From positions 1 to 64,000 of the forward strand of contig NZ_KQ960598.1 in assembly GCF_001553265.1 (NCBI RefSeq): a stretch of 64,000 nt of DNA, read 5' to 3'. A program made the translations under genes and the position numbers. The DNA comes from Prevotella sp. DNF00663. Its GTDB lineage: Bacteria > Bacteroidota > Bacteroidia > Bacteroidales > Bacteroidaceae. Positions 35,264-46,606 of the stretch are shown piece by piece. Under the pieces are notes generated by a model. That model had not been told where the DNA came from, ran no database searches, and worked only from the letters and a program-made list of their open reading frames with translations. The stretch's first letter is position 1. The number at the start of each line of letters is the position of its first letter.

Positions 35264-36733
35264 ATGATGAAGAATAATAATATATATATACCATATGCCT
35301 TGATAGCTGTTTTTAGTCTTTTATTCCTTGTAATATATTTTTATACAACTTCCCCGTTTTATGCGGAACCGAGTTCTATGGACTCTGCAGTTTTCCAACT
35401 TATTGGAAAAGAATGGCTAAATGGTGGTTTACCTTATGTGACCCTATGGGATTTGAAAGGACCAATAATTTATTTAGTAAATGCTTTAGGCTATGCCATT
35501 GCAGGGACTCGATTGGGAGTGTTTATAATAGAATGGATTGTAGTGACTACTACTTTAGCTATTATGTATCGTTGGTTATGTAGTGAGTTCTCTGTGAAAA
35601 TTTCATTAATATTAATAGTTTTTCCACTATTAAATATCTGTGCAAATGATTTAGGGGGAAATGCCGTAGCAGAATATATACTTCCTTTATTGGCAGTCTC
35701 TTTTGTTGGCATATATAGTTGGATATCAAAAGTTTCGGAACAAACATCTGTGGTGCAGCATAGACCTATCTTTGCTATAGTTTATGGTGTAGTATTATCT
35801 TTTAGCTTACTATCACGTATTACGAATGCGATAGGTGTTTGTGCAGCAGTTGCGGTAATAGGAATATATTTGATGATTAAAGGTGAATGGAAAAATCTGT
35901 TTAAAAATCTTTTGTACTTTCTATTAGGTTTCTTTTCCATTTTAATTCCATGTGTATTATATTTTAGAAGCCACAATGCAGAATATGATATGTGGTATGG
36001 TACCATCTTGTATAGTATAGATTATGCTAAAGATGCAAATTCTGTATATCACTCATTGGTAGAGCTTCTCAAGTCTATAGTTCATTTTGTTGATGTATAC
36101 GTGTTGCTACTTGTATCTTTTATACTTTTAACTATACCTAAGAGACGTATCACTGGAGGGATGTGGTTGGCAGTTTCTGGCTTTACATTAGTGTGGCTTC
36201 TTAGTGGGTGGGGATTTGCCCATTATGGTTTGATAGCTATTCCATATTTTTGTATCTCCATTTTAGAAATGAAGCATATTTATGAGTATTATCGACATAA
36301 AAATGTATCTAAAGTTTTAGTTATTGTATTTTCTGCTTATGTTGCTATCATTCTTTTGGGTGCTATCCATTCATATCGGTTGTATTTAAATTTATATCAA
36401 GATAATCAAGAATTAAAAGAAGCTAGGGCTATTTTAGCGGAGTTACCTTCTGATTATAAGACCTCGTTTGTAGCATATAATTGCACTCCTGACTTGTATC
36501 TCTATAACGAGATTACCCCCTATTATCCATATTTTAGCCTTCAAGATTTTGAGAAGCGTAATAGCCCATCTTTGTCTAAGCGTGTTTACGATACTTTTGT
36601 TTATGGTGATGTGAAATGGATTCTAGTTAGGGATATAGAAACTTGTACTTTAAAGAAGGAATTATTGAGGAGATATGATATATATATACAGCATGATAAA
36701 ACTCTATTGACCGTATTGAGAAGCAAAAAGTAA
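35264..36733 (+). CDS. GT-C type membrane glycosyltransferase
   Basis: A 489-residue integral membrane protein with about ten to twelve segments. After the first segment comes a periplasmic loop with SSMDSAVFQLIGKEWLNGG and WDLKGP, the aspartate-bearing pattern of polyprenol-phosphate-sugar-dependent GT-C enzymes (PMT/ArnT-like). A soluble tail (about 385-489) follows the last segment. As third gene after GtrA and GT2 it fits the enzyme transferring the flipped sugar to the polysaccharide on the periplasmic side. The next 31 nt lead straight into an IS element. Confidence 0.7.
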   Translation: MMKNNNIYIPYALIAVFSLLFLVIYFYTTSPFYAEPSSMDSAVFQLIGKEWLNGGLPYVTLWDLKGPIIYLVNALGYAIAGTRLGVFIIEWIVVTTTLAIMYRWLCSEFSVKISLILIVFPLLNICANDLGGNAVAEYILPLLAVSFVGIYSWISKVSEQTSVVQHRPIFAIVYGVVLSFSLLSRITNAIGVCAAVAVIGIYLMIKGEWKNLFKNLLYFLLGFFSILIPCVLYFRSHNAEYDMWYGTILYSIDYAKDANSVYHSLVELLKSIVHFVDVYVLLLVSFILLTIPKRRITGGMWLAVSGFTLVWLLSGWGFAHYGLIAIPYFCISILEMKHIYEYYRHKNVSKVLVIVFSAYVAIILLGAIHSYRLYLNLYQDNQELKEARAILAELPSDYKTSFVAYNCTPDLYLYNEITPYYPYFSLQDFEKRNSPSLSKRVYDTFVYGDVKWILVRDIETCTLKKELLRRYDIYIQHDKTLLTVLRSKK

Positions 36734-36763
36734 ATAACTGTTTTTTCTGAAGTTAAATCATTT

Positions 36764-37790
36764 ACCCGTTGGCGAAATTAATTTAGTGCGTATTTAATTC
36801 TTCCGATGGGTTTGTTATTAATAAAATTGACATCTTGTAATATGGTCAGCGCACTAATTTCCCGATTATTCGGGCAAACAGACCACATGTTATTTTCGCA
36901 TAATTTCTGATGAATAGAAATTGCTCCGTGAGTTGCGAGAAGAGTGTTTCAATCCTTTTTCTGGCTTTGGCAAAAGGGATTAATGTTGGTTTCCAATTCT
37001 TTTGATTCAGCCGATATGGACATTCCAATCTAATGTGAGCCGTTTGGAAAAGATCGAGCTGAACGTCAGCCCCTATATATCCCTTGTCTCCATAGATGTT
37101 ACAGTCATGATAGACCAGCTTGACATCTTTCATATAATTGAGGTCATGCACGCTGGCTTTTGACAAATCATAGGAGTGTATCACCCCACTTAACCCACAG
37201 AGTGCATTGAGTTTATAACCAAAGAAATACATGTTTTGAGAGGCACAGAAACCGAAATCCGGTGCTTGTGGGAAATCTCCCGTTCGTCCCATCTTGCAAC
37301 GCTTCCCTCGGGCAACCCTGCACACGGCTATCGGCTTGGAATCTACGAAGAACTGAGTTTCCCCTCCGTCCATTTGGGCGGCTATCCTCTTTCGTATAGC
37401 TTCGCATAATCCTGCGGTATTCTTCCTGCGGTCGTTGAATTGCCTGCGAGATATGAGGTTGGGTATTTGTCTTTGTACTCCTGAAGCTTGTAATCAAAAA
37501 GCCATTTTTTCACTGTCAATGCTTTCTGATTCCGCTGTCAAGGACAAGACAACGACCTCCAAGTCTGAAAATTTTGGCATGGGACCACGACGGGTTATAT
37601 TTCCCTGCTCATTGACAAGGTTTTGAGAGAATTGCTTGCATATCTCAAGTATTTTGACGAATTTTGTGTATAAGTTGTACATACGAGGATTTGTAATTAA
37701 TGGTTTAAACTTCAATAAGTTACTAAAAATCAACGATATGTGCAACTTCTTGTATATCATTATAGCTACATTTTAATTCCGCCAACGGGT
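36764..37790. mobile_element. IS982-family insertion sequence
   Basis: Terminal inverted repeats ACCCGTTGGCGAAATTAA (left, from 36764) and, on the minus strand from 37790, ACCCGTTGGCGGAATTAA bound a 1027-bp element with a single minus-strand transposase. Flanks read ATCATTT left and ATCATGA right, an imperfect 7-bp target duplication. The right end lies 3 nt before the ATG of the cytidylyltransferase gene, inside the capsule locus and opposed to its transcription. Confidence 0.9.
36846..37682 (-). pseudogene. IS982-family transposase interrupted by one TGA
   Basis: DDE transposase of about 278 codons from the MYNLYTKFVKILEIC start. One in-frame TGA at 37494-37496 follows DSEKMAF; the same frame resumes as LQASGVQRQIPNLISRRQ and runs to the end. 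The catalytic residues appear in FFVDSKPIAVC, HDCNIYGDKGYIG and ARKRIETLFSQL. The remaining protein is full length, so a single point mutation inactivated it. Confidence 0.88.
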
Positions 37791-37793
37791 ATC

Positions 37794-38540
37794 ATGATAA
37801 CTTTTATTGTTCAAGCTAGAGTAGGTTCTACTCGGTTACCACAAAAAATCCTTTTACCTTTTTATGAGGGGAAGTCTATTTTAGAGTTATTGATAGCAAA
37901 ACTTCGACTCGTATCGAACACCCAGATTTTGATAGCAACATCTGATGATTCTAAGAACGATGTTATCGAGGAAATAGCACTGAGCAATAATGTAAAGTGT
38001 TTCAGAGGTTCGGAGAATGATGTTTTGCAACGTTTTATAGATGCTGCAGAATATGTTGGAGCTGAACAAATTATTAGAGTTTGTTCTGATAATCCTTTTT
38101 TAGAATTAGCTTCTATCCAAACTTTGGTTAATCGTGTCTCGGATGAGAAATGTGATTATATGAGTTTTTGGGTTGATGGTAAGCCTTCGATTAAGACCCA
38201 TTTTGGTTTTTGGACAGAATATGTTACTTTGAAGGCACTTAAAAAAGTACGAGTATTAACAGAGGATTCACTCTATCATGAACATGTAACTAATTTTATC
38301 TATTCTCATCCAAAAGATTTTGTCGTATCATGGATAAATGGACCTGATGTGTTGAAAGGGAGAGATGATATTCGACTTACCACTGATACCATTGAAGATT
38401 TTAAGACGGCTCAAACTGTATATTCAAGATTAGTAGGAGTGCAGATTTATCCCACAATAGCTCAGGTAGTGAGTTTTTTGGATCAACATGGTGAATTATT
38501 ACAGTCTATGAAACAACAGATTCATATAAATAGTAAATAG
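37794..38540 (+). CDS. Cytidylyltransferase, SpsF/CMP-nonulosonate type
   Basis: A 248-residue nucleotidyltransferase with the N-terminal nucleotide loop FIVQARVGSTRLPQKIL and IRVCSDNPFLE holding the metal-binding aspartate. It resembles SpsF and CMP-sugar synthetases. It is followed at 3 nt by a NeuB-like synthase and a KdsC-like phosphatase, so a CMP-activated nine-carbon acid is the likely product. The start is ATG 37794; because IS982 ends 3 nt earlier, its original upstream region has been replaced by IS sequence. Confidence 0.8.
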   Translation: MITFIVQARVGSTRLPQKILLPFYEGKSILELLIAKLRLVSNTQILIATSDDSKNDVIEEIALSNNVKCFRGSENDVLQRFIDAAEYVGAEQIIRVCSDNPFLELASIQTLVNRVSDEKCDYMSFWVDGKPSIKTHFGFWTEYVTLKALKKVRVLTEDSLYHEHVTNFIYSHPKDFVVSWINGPDVLKGRDDIRLTTDTIEDFKTAQTVYSRLVGVQIYPTIAQVVSFLDQHGELLQSMKQQIHINSK

Positions 38541-38543
38541 AAT

Positions 38544-40072
<1,529 letters not shown>

Positions 40073-40106
40073 TGATATGATATTTGAAACACATAACCAT
40101 TGAGTG

Positions 40107-40952
40107 ATGAAGCGTTTCTTTGGTAATATTAGTATGCTTTTTAGCGATATAGTTGGGCTTATCCGCCCATTGGTATATCATTTGCAGTATCAGCACTTTC
40201 GTCAGATAGGCTGTATTCAGACACAAAATAAGGCATTAGCAATTTTAGGAAATGGGCCTTCGCTTAGGAACTTTAAACCTGCTATGAATATTGATGTGTG
40301 TACAGTTAATTTTAGTGCTAATACAGAAAACTTTTTTCTATTGAAACCCAAAATTTATGTTATGTCGGATCCTGAATTCTTTCGTGGGGCTGATAGAGAA
40401 GATGTGCGGATGTTATGGAATAATTTGCAAAAGGTGAATTGGAATCTAACATTGTTGTTGCCTTATACTTTTCCGAAATACTTTGTTGAGCAAATGGAAG
40501 CAAATACTTTTGTAAAGGTCAAAAGATTCTGTGAATATTTTTGGGAGCCCCAATTAGATATAAATAAACGTTTACAAAAATGGTGGTTTAAAAAGGGATT
40601 ATTAGCTCCTAGAACACAAAATGTCATGATTCCAAGCCTTTTTAATGCGTTATTATTTGGATATAAAACCATTTTTCTATATGGGGTAGAACATTCTTGG
40701 TTGAATTTGACGTTTGTAGATGAGCATAATGTTGTGATGCAAAAAGATACGCATTATTATGGTACAAAGTTACGTCCTTGGACTCATGTTGATAAAGATA
40801 GAACTCCGATGAAACTTCATGAGGTACTGAGCATGCTTCAACATACATTTGAAAGTTATTGGCAGATACGCGAGTTTGCAGATTATTTGGGTGATGTTTC
40901 TATTATTAATAAAACGCCAGAATCATTTATTGATGCATTTGAAAGAGGATAG
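40107..40952 (+). CDS. GNGPSL-motif protein, candidate nonulosonate transferase
   Basis: A 281-residue protein with LAILGNGPSLRNF near residues 45-60, then VMSDPEFFRG, a region with many aromatic residues and KTIFLYGVEHSW near 190-200. The GNGPSL loop occurs in GT42 sialyltransferases and in DUF115/Maf flagellin nonulosonate transferases. Directly after the cytidylyltransferase/NeuB/phosphatase trio, transfer of the CMP-activated acid is a reasonable inference, but overall similarity is too weak to be sure. ATG 40107 is preferred to the GTG one codon earlier. Confidence 0.55.
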   Translation: MKRFFGNISMLFSDIVGLIRPLVYHLQYQHFRQIGCIQTQNKALAILGNGPSLRNFKPAMNIDVCTVNFSANTENFFLLKPKIYVMSDPEFFRGADREDVRMLWNNLQKVNWNLTLLLPYTFPKYFVEQMEANTFVKVKRFCEYFWEPQLDINKRLQKWWFKKGLLAPRTQNVMIPSLFNALLFGYKTIFLYGVEHSWLNLTFVDEHNVVMQKDTHYYGTKLRPWTHVDKDRTPMKLHEVLSMLQHTFESYWQIREFADYLGDVSIINKTPESFIDAFERG

Positions 40953-40959
40953 ATTAAGT

Positions 40960-42213
40960 ATGGCTTTTATTAGTAGAATATTTACTAATAAAACTATTAG
41001 AGCAGGTGGAATATTTGCTTTTTTTTCATTTCTAAATCAAGGCCTCAATTTTTTGCTGCTTTTGATTCTATCATGGTATATTTTACCTTCTTCTTATGGT
41101 CAGCTTAATTTATTCTATACAGGAGTATCTGTCGTCTCTGTTTTAATATCTTTGTCTTCTCAAGGTATTTTGGGAGTCAAGTATTTTAAAGTTTCACGAG
41201 TAGTTCTATTACAATATATCAAATCAATATTATTGAGTACTAGCTTAATGGCACTAGTATTCTTATTTGTCTCACTAGTATTCTATGATTTTATTGAGCA
41301 GACTATAAGTCTTAGTCTCACCTTTCAATTGATATGTATTTATATATGTTTTGTGTCAGTTATATATGCACTATTAACAGATATATTTCGTTTAGAGGAG
41401 AAGCCTATTTCATATGGTATTCTTACAACTATTAATACCTTAGTAAATGTTGTTTTTTCTCTTTATTTTGTCATAACTCTTCATCTAGATTGGACTGGAA
41501 GGATATGGGCAAATGTTGTTGCTGAGACAATATTATTCATAGTTTCGATATGGTTATTGATTACTAAGCGGTATTTTATATTTGGTTTCCCTACTCAAAA
41601 GATTTTTAAGGAGACGTTAGCTTTTAGTATTCCTCTTATTCCTCACAACCTAACAGGATGGCTTAGACAAGGGATGGATAGGTTTATTATTAATGCACAT
41701 TTCTTACCATCTTTAGTTGGGTTATTCAGTTTTGCATGCAATTTTGCTAATATTATTAGTATTGCAGGTACAGCTTTCAATCAATCTAATTCTGTTTTGA
41801 TTTACAAAACATTATCCACAGATACTGAAGTTGGTCGGACTTATTTGAGGAAACAGACCGGAATAATGTTTTTCGTATTTTTAGCATTGACCTCTTTGAT
41901 TATAATTAGCTGTATTTTATTTTTACCTTTTATTTTTCCACATTATAGGCAATCAATCAAATTTTTAGTTCCTTTATGTTTTTCCGCTTTTTTTCAATGT
42001 GTTTATTTATTATTTACTAATTTCTTATTCTATTTTCAGAAGACAAGGCAATTGATGGCAATAACATTTACAATTTCTATTGTACATCTCATATTGTCAT
42101 TAGTATTTACACCGTATTCTGTATTATTAACAGCTTATATTTCGCTGTTTTCTTCATTTTTGCAGGCATTAATTGTGTTCTTATATTCACGGAGATTATA
42201 TAAACTTTTTTAG
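40960..42213 (+). CDS. wzx: Polysaccharide flippase, Wzx type
   Basis: A 417-residue membrane protein with about twelve segments, of the MATE/MOP-like polysaccharide transporter family. It starts MAFISRIFTNKTIRAGGIF and has the typical early FSFLNQGLNFLLLLILSWYI segment pair. It moves undecaprenyl-linked repeat units to the periplasm. The start is the ATG 7 nt after the preceding stop; the longer open frame overlaps the upstream gene. Confidence 0.85.
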   Translation: MAFISRIFTNKTIRAGGIFAFFSFLNQGLNFLLLLILSWYILPSSYGQLNLFYTGVSVVSVLISLSSQGILGVKYFKVSRVVLLQYIKSILLSTSLMALVFLFVSLVFYDFIEQTISLSLTFQLICIYICFVSVIYALLTDIFRLEEKPISYGILTTINTLVNVVFSLYFVITLHLDWTGRIWANVVAETILFIVSIWLLITKRYFIFGFPTQKIFKETLAFSIPLIPHNLTGWLRQGMDRFIINAHFLPSLVGLFSFACNFANIISIAGTAFNQSNSVLIYKTLSTDTEVGRTYLRKQTGIMFFVFLALTSLIIISCILFLPFIFPHYRQSIKFLVPLCFSAFFQCVYLLFTNFLFYFQKTRQLMAITFTISIVHLILSLVFTPYSVLLTAYISLFSSFLQALIVFLYSRRLYKLF

Positions 42214-42235
42214 GGACTAATAAATTATTATATCA

Positions 42236-43405
42236 ATGATATATATAGTTACATATATTATTATAACTCTCTCAATGGTCTATTTCAACAGTATAGATCG
42301 TAAGGCTACTGTCTCATGGCTGTTATCTGTTATTATTATTTTAGGACTAATAGTGGGATTGGCTGATATGTTAGGTGGTTATGATAGATATATCTATTGT
42401 GATTTATTTGATTCTTGCGTAGATATGTTGATTGATGGGCAAAGTCTTTTATTGCAAGATAATGTATTAATGCAGTCAGACTATGAGTTTGCTTATGTAT
42501 ATTTAAATATTCTTATAGCACACATTACAGATAACAGATATATATTTGTATTCATTGTCACTATTATCATCTATACGTTACTCTTTAATTCTTTTAGGAC
42601 TTATTTTGATGACTATCCAATGGCGATGGTCTTATTCCTAGCTTTATATTTCTTTTTTACATTCACGTATTTACGCCAAAGTTTAGCTGTTGCTTTCTCT
42701 TGGTTCTCTTATCGTTATGTAATTGAGAAGCGTTTTTTCCCATTCTTTATATGTGCTTTTCTTGCATATAAATTTCATAATTCTGCAATAATATTTTTCC
42801 CTTTATATTTTATTCCGGCAAAAAAGTTTTCTAGAGGGACTATTTTATGGGTTGTATTGATCGCTTTTATTATTGGCATTACAGGAATTACTACTAAATT
42901 ATATGGAATGTATGGTGAAATGACGGATACTGTTCATCGAGTTAGTCAATATGAAGAAGCTGGCAATGACTTTAGAATAGAATACGTAATAGAAGTAATT
43001 GTGTTTCTTTATTTCATATTAAAGCGATACGATAAAATTCCTAGTGAACGTTATCATTTAGTGTTTCTTAATTCAAGTCTTGTATTCTTTACAATTCTAT
43101 TGCTGTTTGTGAAATCTGCTACTGCAGGACGTCAAACATGGTATTACATGTTAGGGCTTATCTATACGTTAAATTATATTACTTCAGGGAAGTCTAAGAC
43201 AGCTAGAAACTACAGACTGATGGTATATATAGTCTGTACACTTCTCTTTTTGCGTATAGTATACTCGTGGGGTGAAATGCTTAATCCATATAAGACTTTT
43301 TTGACAAATGGTTCAAGAGAGAATGATCATATTCATGATAGTTATGAATACGATTCTAATTATGATAGGGATAAATTTTATAGATTAATAATCCATTTAA
43401 AATAA
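42236..43405 (+). CDS. wzy: Repeat-unit polymerase, Wzy/EpsG family
   Basis: A 389-residue protein with about ten membrane segments. The middle has the EpsG-family pattern FTYLRQSLAVAFSWFSYRYV, then FLAYKFHNSAIIFFPLYFI. It probably polymerises repeat units in the periplasm. It lies between the flippase and an O-acyltransferase. Confidence 0.8.
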   Translation: MIYIVTYIIITLSMVYFNSIDRKATVSWLLSVIIILGLIVGLADMLGGYDRYIYCDLFDSCVDMLIDGQSLLLQDNVLMQSDYEFAYVYLNILIAHITDNRYIFVFIVTIIIYTLLFNSFRTYFDDYPMAMVLFLALYFFFTFTYLRQSLAVAFSWFSYRYVIEKRFFPFFICAFLAYKFHNSAIIFFPLYFIPAKKFSRGTILWVVLIAFIIGITGITTKLYGMYGEMTDTVHRVSQYEEAGNDFRIEYVIEVIVFLYFILKRYDKIPSERYHLVFLNSSLVFFTILLLFVKSATAGRQTWYYMLGLIYTLNYITSGKSKTARNYRLMVYIVCTLLFLRIVYSWGEMLNPYKTFLTNGSRENDHIHDSYEYDSNYDRDKFYRLIIHLK

Positions 43406-43417
43406 CTAGGATAATTG

Positions 43418-44485
43418 ATGAATCAAGTGACATCTAAAACAATTACTGCAATACGATTTCCCATGATGGTTTTTGTCGTAATATTACACACGTTTATTAT
43501 TGATCGTCCTATTTCTGGTGTCATTTATGTTCCTAGAGGAAAGTTTGGCGGCTTTGATATCTTCCAACAACTTATTCAGAATGAAATATGTACGGTAGCT
43601 GTTCCGATGTTCTTTTTTTTATCAGGTTTTCTTTTTTTTAATGGCATACAAAGTTTTGATATAAAACAATTTCAAATTAAACTTAAAAAGAGGTTTTTCT
43701 CACTCTTTATCCCATATATGTTATGGAATATTATTTTTCTTTTTTTTGTATGTATGGTTGGTTTTTTTTATCCAGCTCTTCTAACTTATAAGAAAACAAT
43801 ATTTCAAATGAGTATATTTGAGATCTTATTTACTTTTTGGGAGTCTAGCCAAGGGCTTCTTCCCTTGTGGTTCTTAAGAGATCTTATGATAGTCAATTTA
43901 TGTTCTCCTATAATTTATTTGATGTTACGTTCTAAACACAGTAAAGTTTTTTTGTTTGTTTTTGCTATGTTATATATAATTCCTACCAAGGTTCATTTTG
44001 TACCTGGGATTGGAATGCGGTGTGCTTTTCCGTATATGTTTGGAGCTTGGTTTAGTATAAATAACAAGGATTTTATTGCTTTTTTTAAGAAGTATTCTCT
44101 TTTGTGGTTGATTTTATCAGTATTGTTGATAGTTGCCTGTTTTGTTGTTTGGAACTATCACAATTATATCTTTATAATCGATAAGGCTAAAGATCTTTCG
44201 CTAGTCATTAGTTTTTTATTGTTAGTAGCTTTTGTTGTGAAGAAGCATATAATTCTAGTTTCTCCTTTATTGGCAGACGCTTCTTTTTTTGTATTTGTCT
44301 TTCATATGTTTATCATTCATATTCCTTTAAAGCTTTGGATATATATTTTTCCAGTAAATGGTTGGACTGCAAGTTTATGTTTGATTCTTATACCGCTTGT
44401 TATTTCGTATACTTGTGTACTTGTCTATATTTTCTTTAAAAGACAGATACCTTATGTTTCTAATCTTTTAATGGGAAAAAGATAG
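43418..44485 (+). CDS. Acyltransferase-3 family membrane protein
   Basis: A 355-residue protein with about ten membrane segments and the family start TAIRFPMMVFVVILHTFII (conserved His) followed by AVPMFFFLSGFLFF. It probably O-acetylates a capsule sugar. ATG 43418 is preferred to the TTG one codon upstream. A stub of another gene of this family lies at 34042, so the locus has housed at least two. Confidence 0.85.
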   Translation: MNQVTSKTITAIRFPMMVFVVILHTFIIDRPISGVIYVPRGKFGGFDIFQQLIQNEICTVAVPMFFFLSGFLFFNGIQSFDIKQFQIKLKKRFFSLFIPYMLWNIIFLFFVCMVGFFYPALLTYKKTIFQMSIFEILFTFWESSQGLLPLWFLRDLMIVNLCSPIIYLMLRSKHSKVFLFVFAMLYIIPTKVHFVPGIGMRCAFPYMFGAWFSINNKDFIAFFKKYSLLWLILSVLLIVACFVVWNYHNYIFIIDKAKDLSLVISFLLLVAFVVKKHIILVSPLLADASFFVFVFHMFIIHIPLKLWIYIFPVNGWTASLCLILIPLVISYTCVLVYIFFKRQIPYVSNLLMGKR

Positions 44486-44519
44486 GTATTCATCAATTCT
44501 GGTCTTAAATATTTTTTGT

Positions 44520-45728
44520 ATGAAAATAATTGCAATTACAGTTGTTACTCCGGCATCAGAGAATATTCGTGGTACTTCTGCTTTACCTTACCATCTAATT
44601 AAAAATAGAGGAGAGAATGTAGACATTATCATTTACTCATTCAATCATAATCAATTGCCCGAGAAAAAAATAAAAGAAGTAGAAGATGAATTAAACTGTA
44701 AGATAATCATACTTCCCATTCCTTGGTGCATCTCCTTTCTCATTACTTCTTTCTTAGGATTATTAGTGCGTTTCTTGTTACCTTATCCTCCACTATATTA
44801 TCTGAGGCTTCCTAAGAAAAATCGTATTGAAATACTTAATAGTTGTGCAGATGCAGTGATTGTTTATGGAGAAGAGTTATCGCAGATAACTTCCCAACTT
44901 AATAATTATTTTAGATGTATACATATATTACCAGACTGTGAATCACTTTTCTATATACGTTTACTACAGGAACGATATCTTATAAATGGTATAACGCGTC
45001 TCAAATCTCAATTGATGTTGCGTAAATTTGTTAGAATGGAAAAAACTTTTGGAATAGAAAATATTTCTTACTATTTAGTTGGTGATGCTGATGCAAAAAG
45101 ATTAAAGATGTTGAAACCAGCATTAGATGTACATTTCTTTAGACATCCACATTATATGGTTATGGACGAGCATAGGGAGATAGTTTTCCATGCAAATAAA
45201 ATTAAATTACTTATTGCGGGGCAGGCAAATTTATATATGAAGTATGGAGCAGAGAAAGTTTGTGAGGGATTGTGTCATTCATCTTTCTTAAATAAATATT
45301 ACCATATCACATTTCTGGGGCATGGGTGGAATAAATGTATTAATCAATTATTGCAGAAAGGCTTTGAAGTACAGTCTCTTGATTATGTCGATAACTATAT
45401 AGAGGAAATATGCAAGCACGATATTCAACTAACTCCTATAGTGATTGGTACTGGAACGAAAGGGAAAGTTCTTGATGCAATGGCTAATGGTCTCCTTCTT
45501 GTAGGAACTCCATACTCTTTAGAGAATATAGCAATAAAGAATAACTATTCTTGTTTAGAGTATTATACTGTGGACGAATTAATATCTTCTTTAGTAAAGA
45601 TAGTTGATGATAGGAAAGTTTATGAGAGGATTGCAGAAAATGGTAGGAGAACTGTCTTACAAAATCATAATGCTAATAGCTTTTGGGGTGAAGTATTAGC
45701 TAACTATTATCAAAAACTAAGAGAATGA
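44520..45728 (+). CDS. Glycosyltransferase, GT4/GT1-like
   Basis: A 402-residue GT-B-like protein. The N-terminal lobe opens ITVVTPASENIRGTSALPYHL. The C-terminal lobe has VIGTGTKGKVLDAMANGLLLVGT, the donor-binding pattern of retaining GT4 enzymes, then a C-terminal helix typical of the family. The linkage formed is unknown. It overlaps the next gene by 4 nt. Confidence 0.75.
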   Translation: MKIIAITVVTPASENIRGTSALPYHLIKNRGENVDIIIYSFNHNQLPEKKIKEVEDELNCKIIILPIPWCISFLITSFLGLLVRFLLPYPPLYYLRLPKKNRIEILNSCADAVIVYGEELSQITSQLNNYFRCIHILPDCESLFYIRLLQERYLINGITRLKSQLMLRKFVRMEKTFGIENISYYLVGDADAKRLKMLKPALDVHFFRHPHYMVMDEHREIVFHANKIKLLIAGQANLYMKYGAEKVCEGLCHSSFLNKYYHITFLGHGWNKCINQLLQKGFEVQSLDYVDNYIEEICKHDIQLTPIVIGTGTKGKVLDAMANGLLLVGTPYSLENIAIKNNYSCLEYYTVDELISSLVKIVDDRKVYERIAENGRRTVLQNHNANSFWGEVLANYYQKLRE

Positions 45729-46606
45729 TAATTACAATTTTCACCCCTACGTATAATAGGGGAGCTCTTTTGGAGAGGTTGTATGATAGTTTATGTCAGC
45801 AGGATTATCATAATTTAGAATGGCTCATAGTAGATGATGGTAGTACAGATAATACAGAGACTGTTATTTCAAATATCAAAGATAAAGGTAGGCCTCCATT
45901 CCCTATAAGATATTATAGAAAGGAAAATGGTGGTAAGCATACTGCAATAAATTTAGGAGTGAAAGAAGCGAAGGGTGAACTCTTTTTTATAGCTGATTCT
46001 GATGATTTTTTAGCCCATGATGCCCTTCTTCTTCTTGAAGAGCAATGGAAAAAAATAGAGTGGAATAAAAACTTTGCAGGACTTTGCGGACTAGATACGT
46101 ATGTAAATAGAGACAGAATAGGGTCTGGATTGCCTATGGAAACGATAGCATGTAATACAATGGATATTCGTTATAGACATCATGTTACTGGAGATTTGAA
46201 GGAGGTTTTTAGGACAGATATTCTTCGAAAATATCCATTTCCAGAGATTGAAAGAGAAGTTTTTTGTCCGGAGCAATTGGTGTGGTTTAGAATTGGGCAG
46301 AAGTATAAATTGTATTATTTCAACAAGGTTATATATTGTGTTGAGTATCAAGTTGATGGTATTACTGCAACGATTGTTAAGGCAAGGATGAATAGTCCAG
46401 TATGTTCAATGATGACATACCAAGAGATGACAGAATATGATATACCTTTTGTTCAGAAGATAAAAGCTGCAATCAATTATTGGAGATTTAGATTTTGTTT
46501 AACACAGTCAGAATTGACTTATCCTAAGCTAAAATATTATTGGAATTTGATGATGCCTATTGGATGGCTGATGCATTTAAGAGATTTACAGCTAATTAAG
46601 AAATAA
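45725..46606 (+). CDS. Glycosyltransferase family 2
   Basis: A 293-residue GT-A enzyme: ITIFTPTYNRGALLERLYDSL, LIVDDGSTDNT, YYRKENGGKHTAIN and the DxD motif in FIADSDDFLA. Inverting transferase for the capsule repeat unit, with unknown sugar specificity. The ATGA overlaps upstream and the TAATG overlaps downstream show translational coupling. Confidence 0.9.
   Translation: MIITIFTPTYNRGALLERLYDSLCQQDYHNLEWLIVDDGSTDNTETVISNIKDKGRPPFPIRYYRKENGGKHTAINLGVKEAKGELFFIADSDDFLAHDALLLLEEQWKKIEWNKNFAGLCGLDTYVNRDRIGSGLPMETIACNTMDIRYRHHVTGDLKEVFRTDILRKYPFPEIEREVFCPEQLVWFRIGQKYKLYYFNKVIYCVEYQVDGITATIVKARMNSPVCSMMTYQEMTEYDIPFVQKIKAAINYWRFRFCLTQSELTYPKLKYYWNLMMPIGWLMHLRDLQLIKK

Noticed and set aside
37494..37496. 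TGA in the IS982 transposase as selenocysteine or recoded stop
   Set aside because: No SECIS-like need or family precedent; a point mutation in an aging IS is simpler.
37213..37497. 94-codon minus-strand frame within IS982 as a second transposase ORF made by frameshifting
   Set aside because: The true frame continues directly across the TGA; this frame is out of register and lacks transposase motifs.
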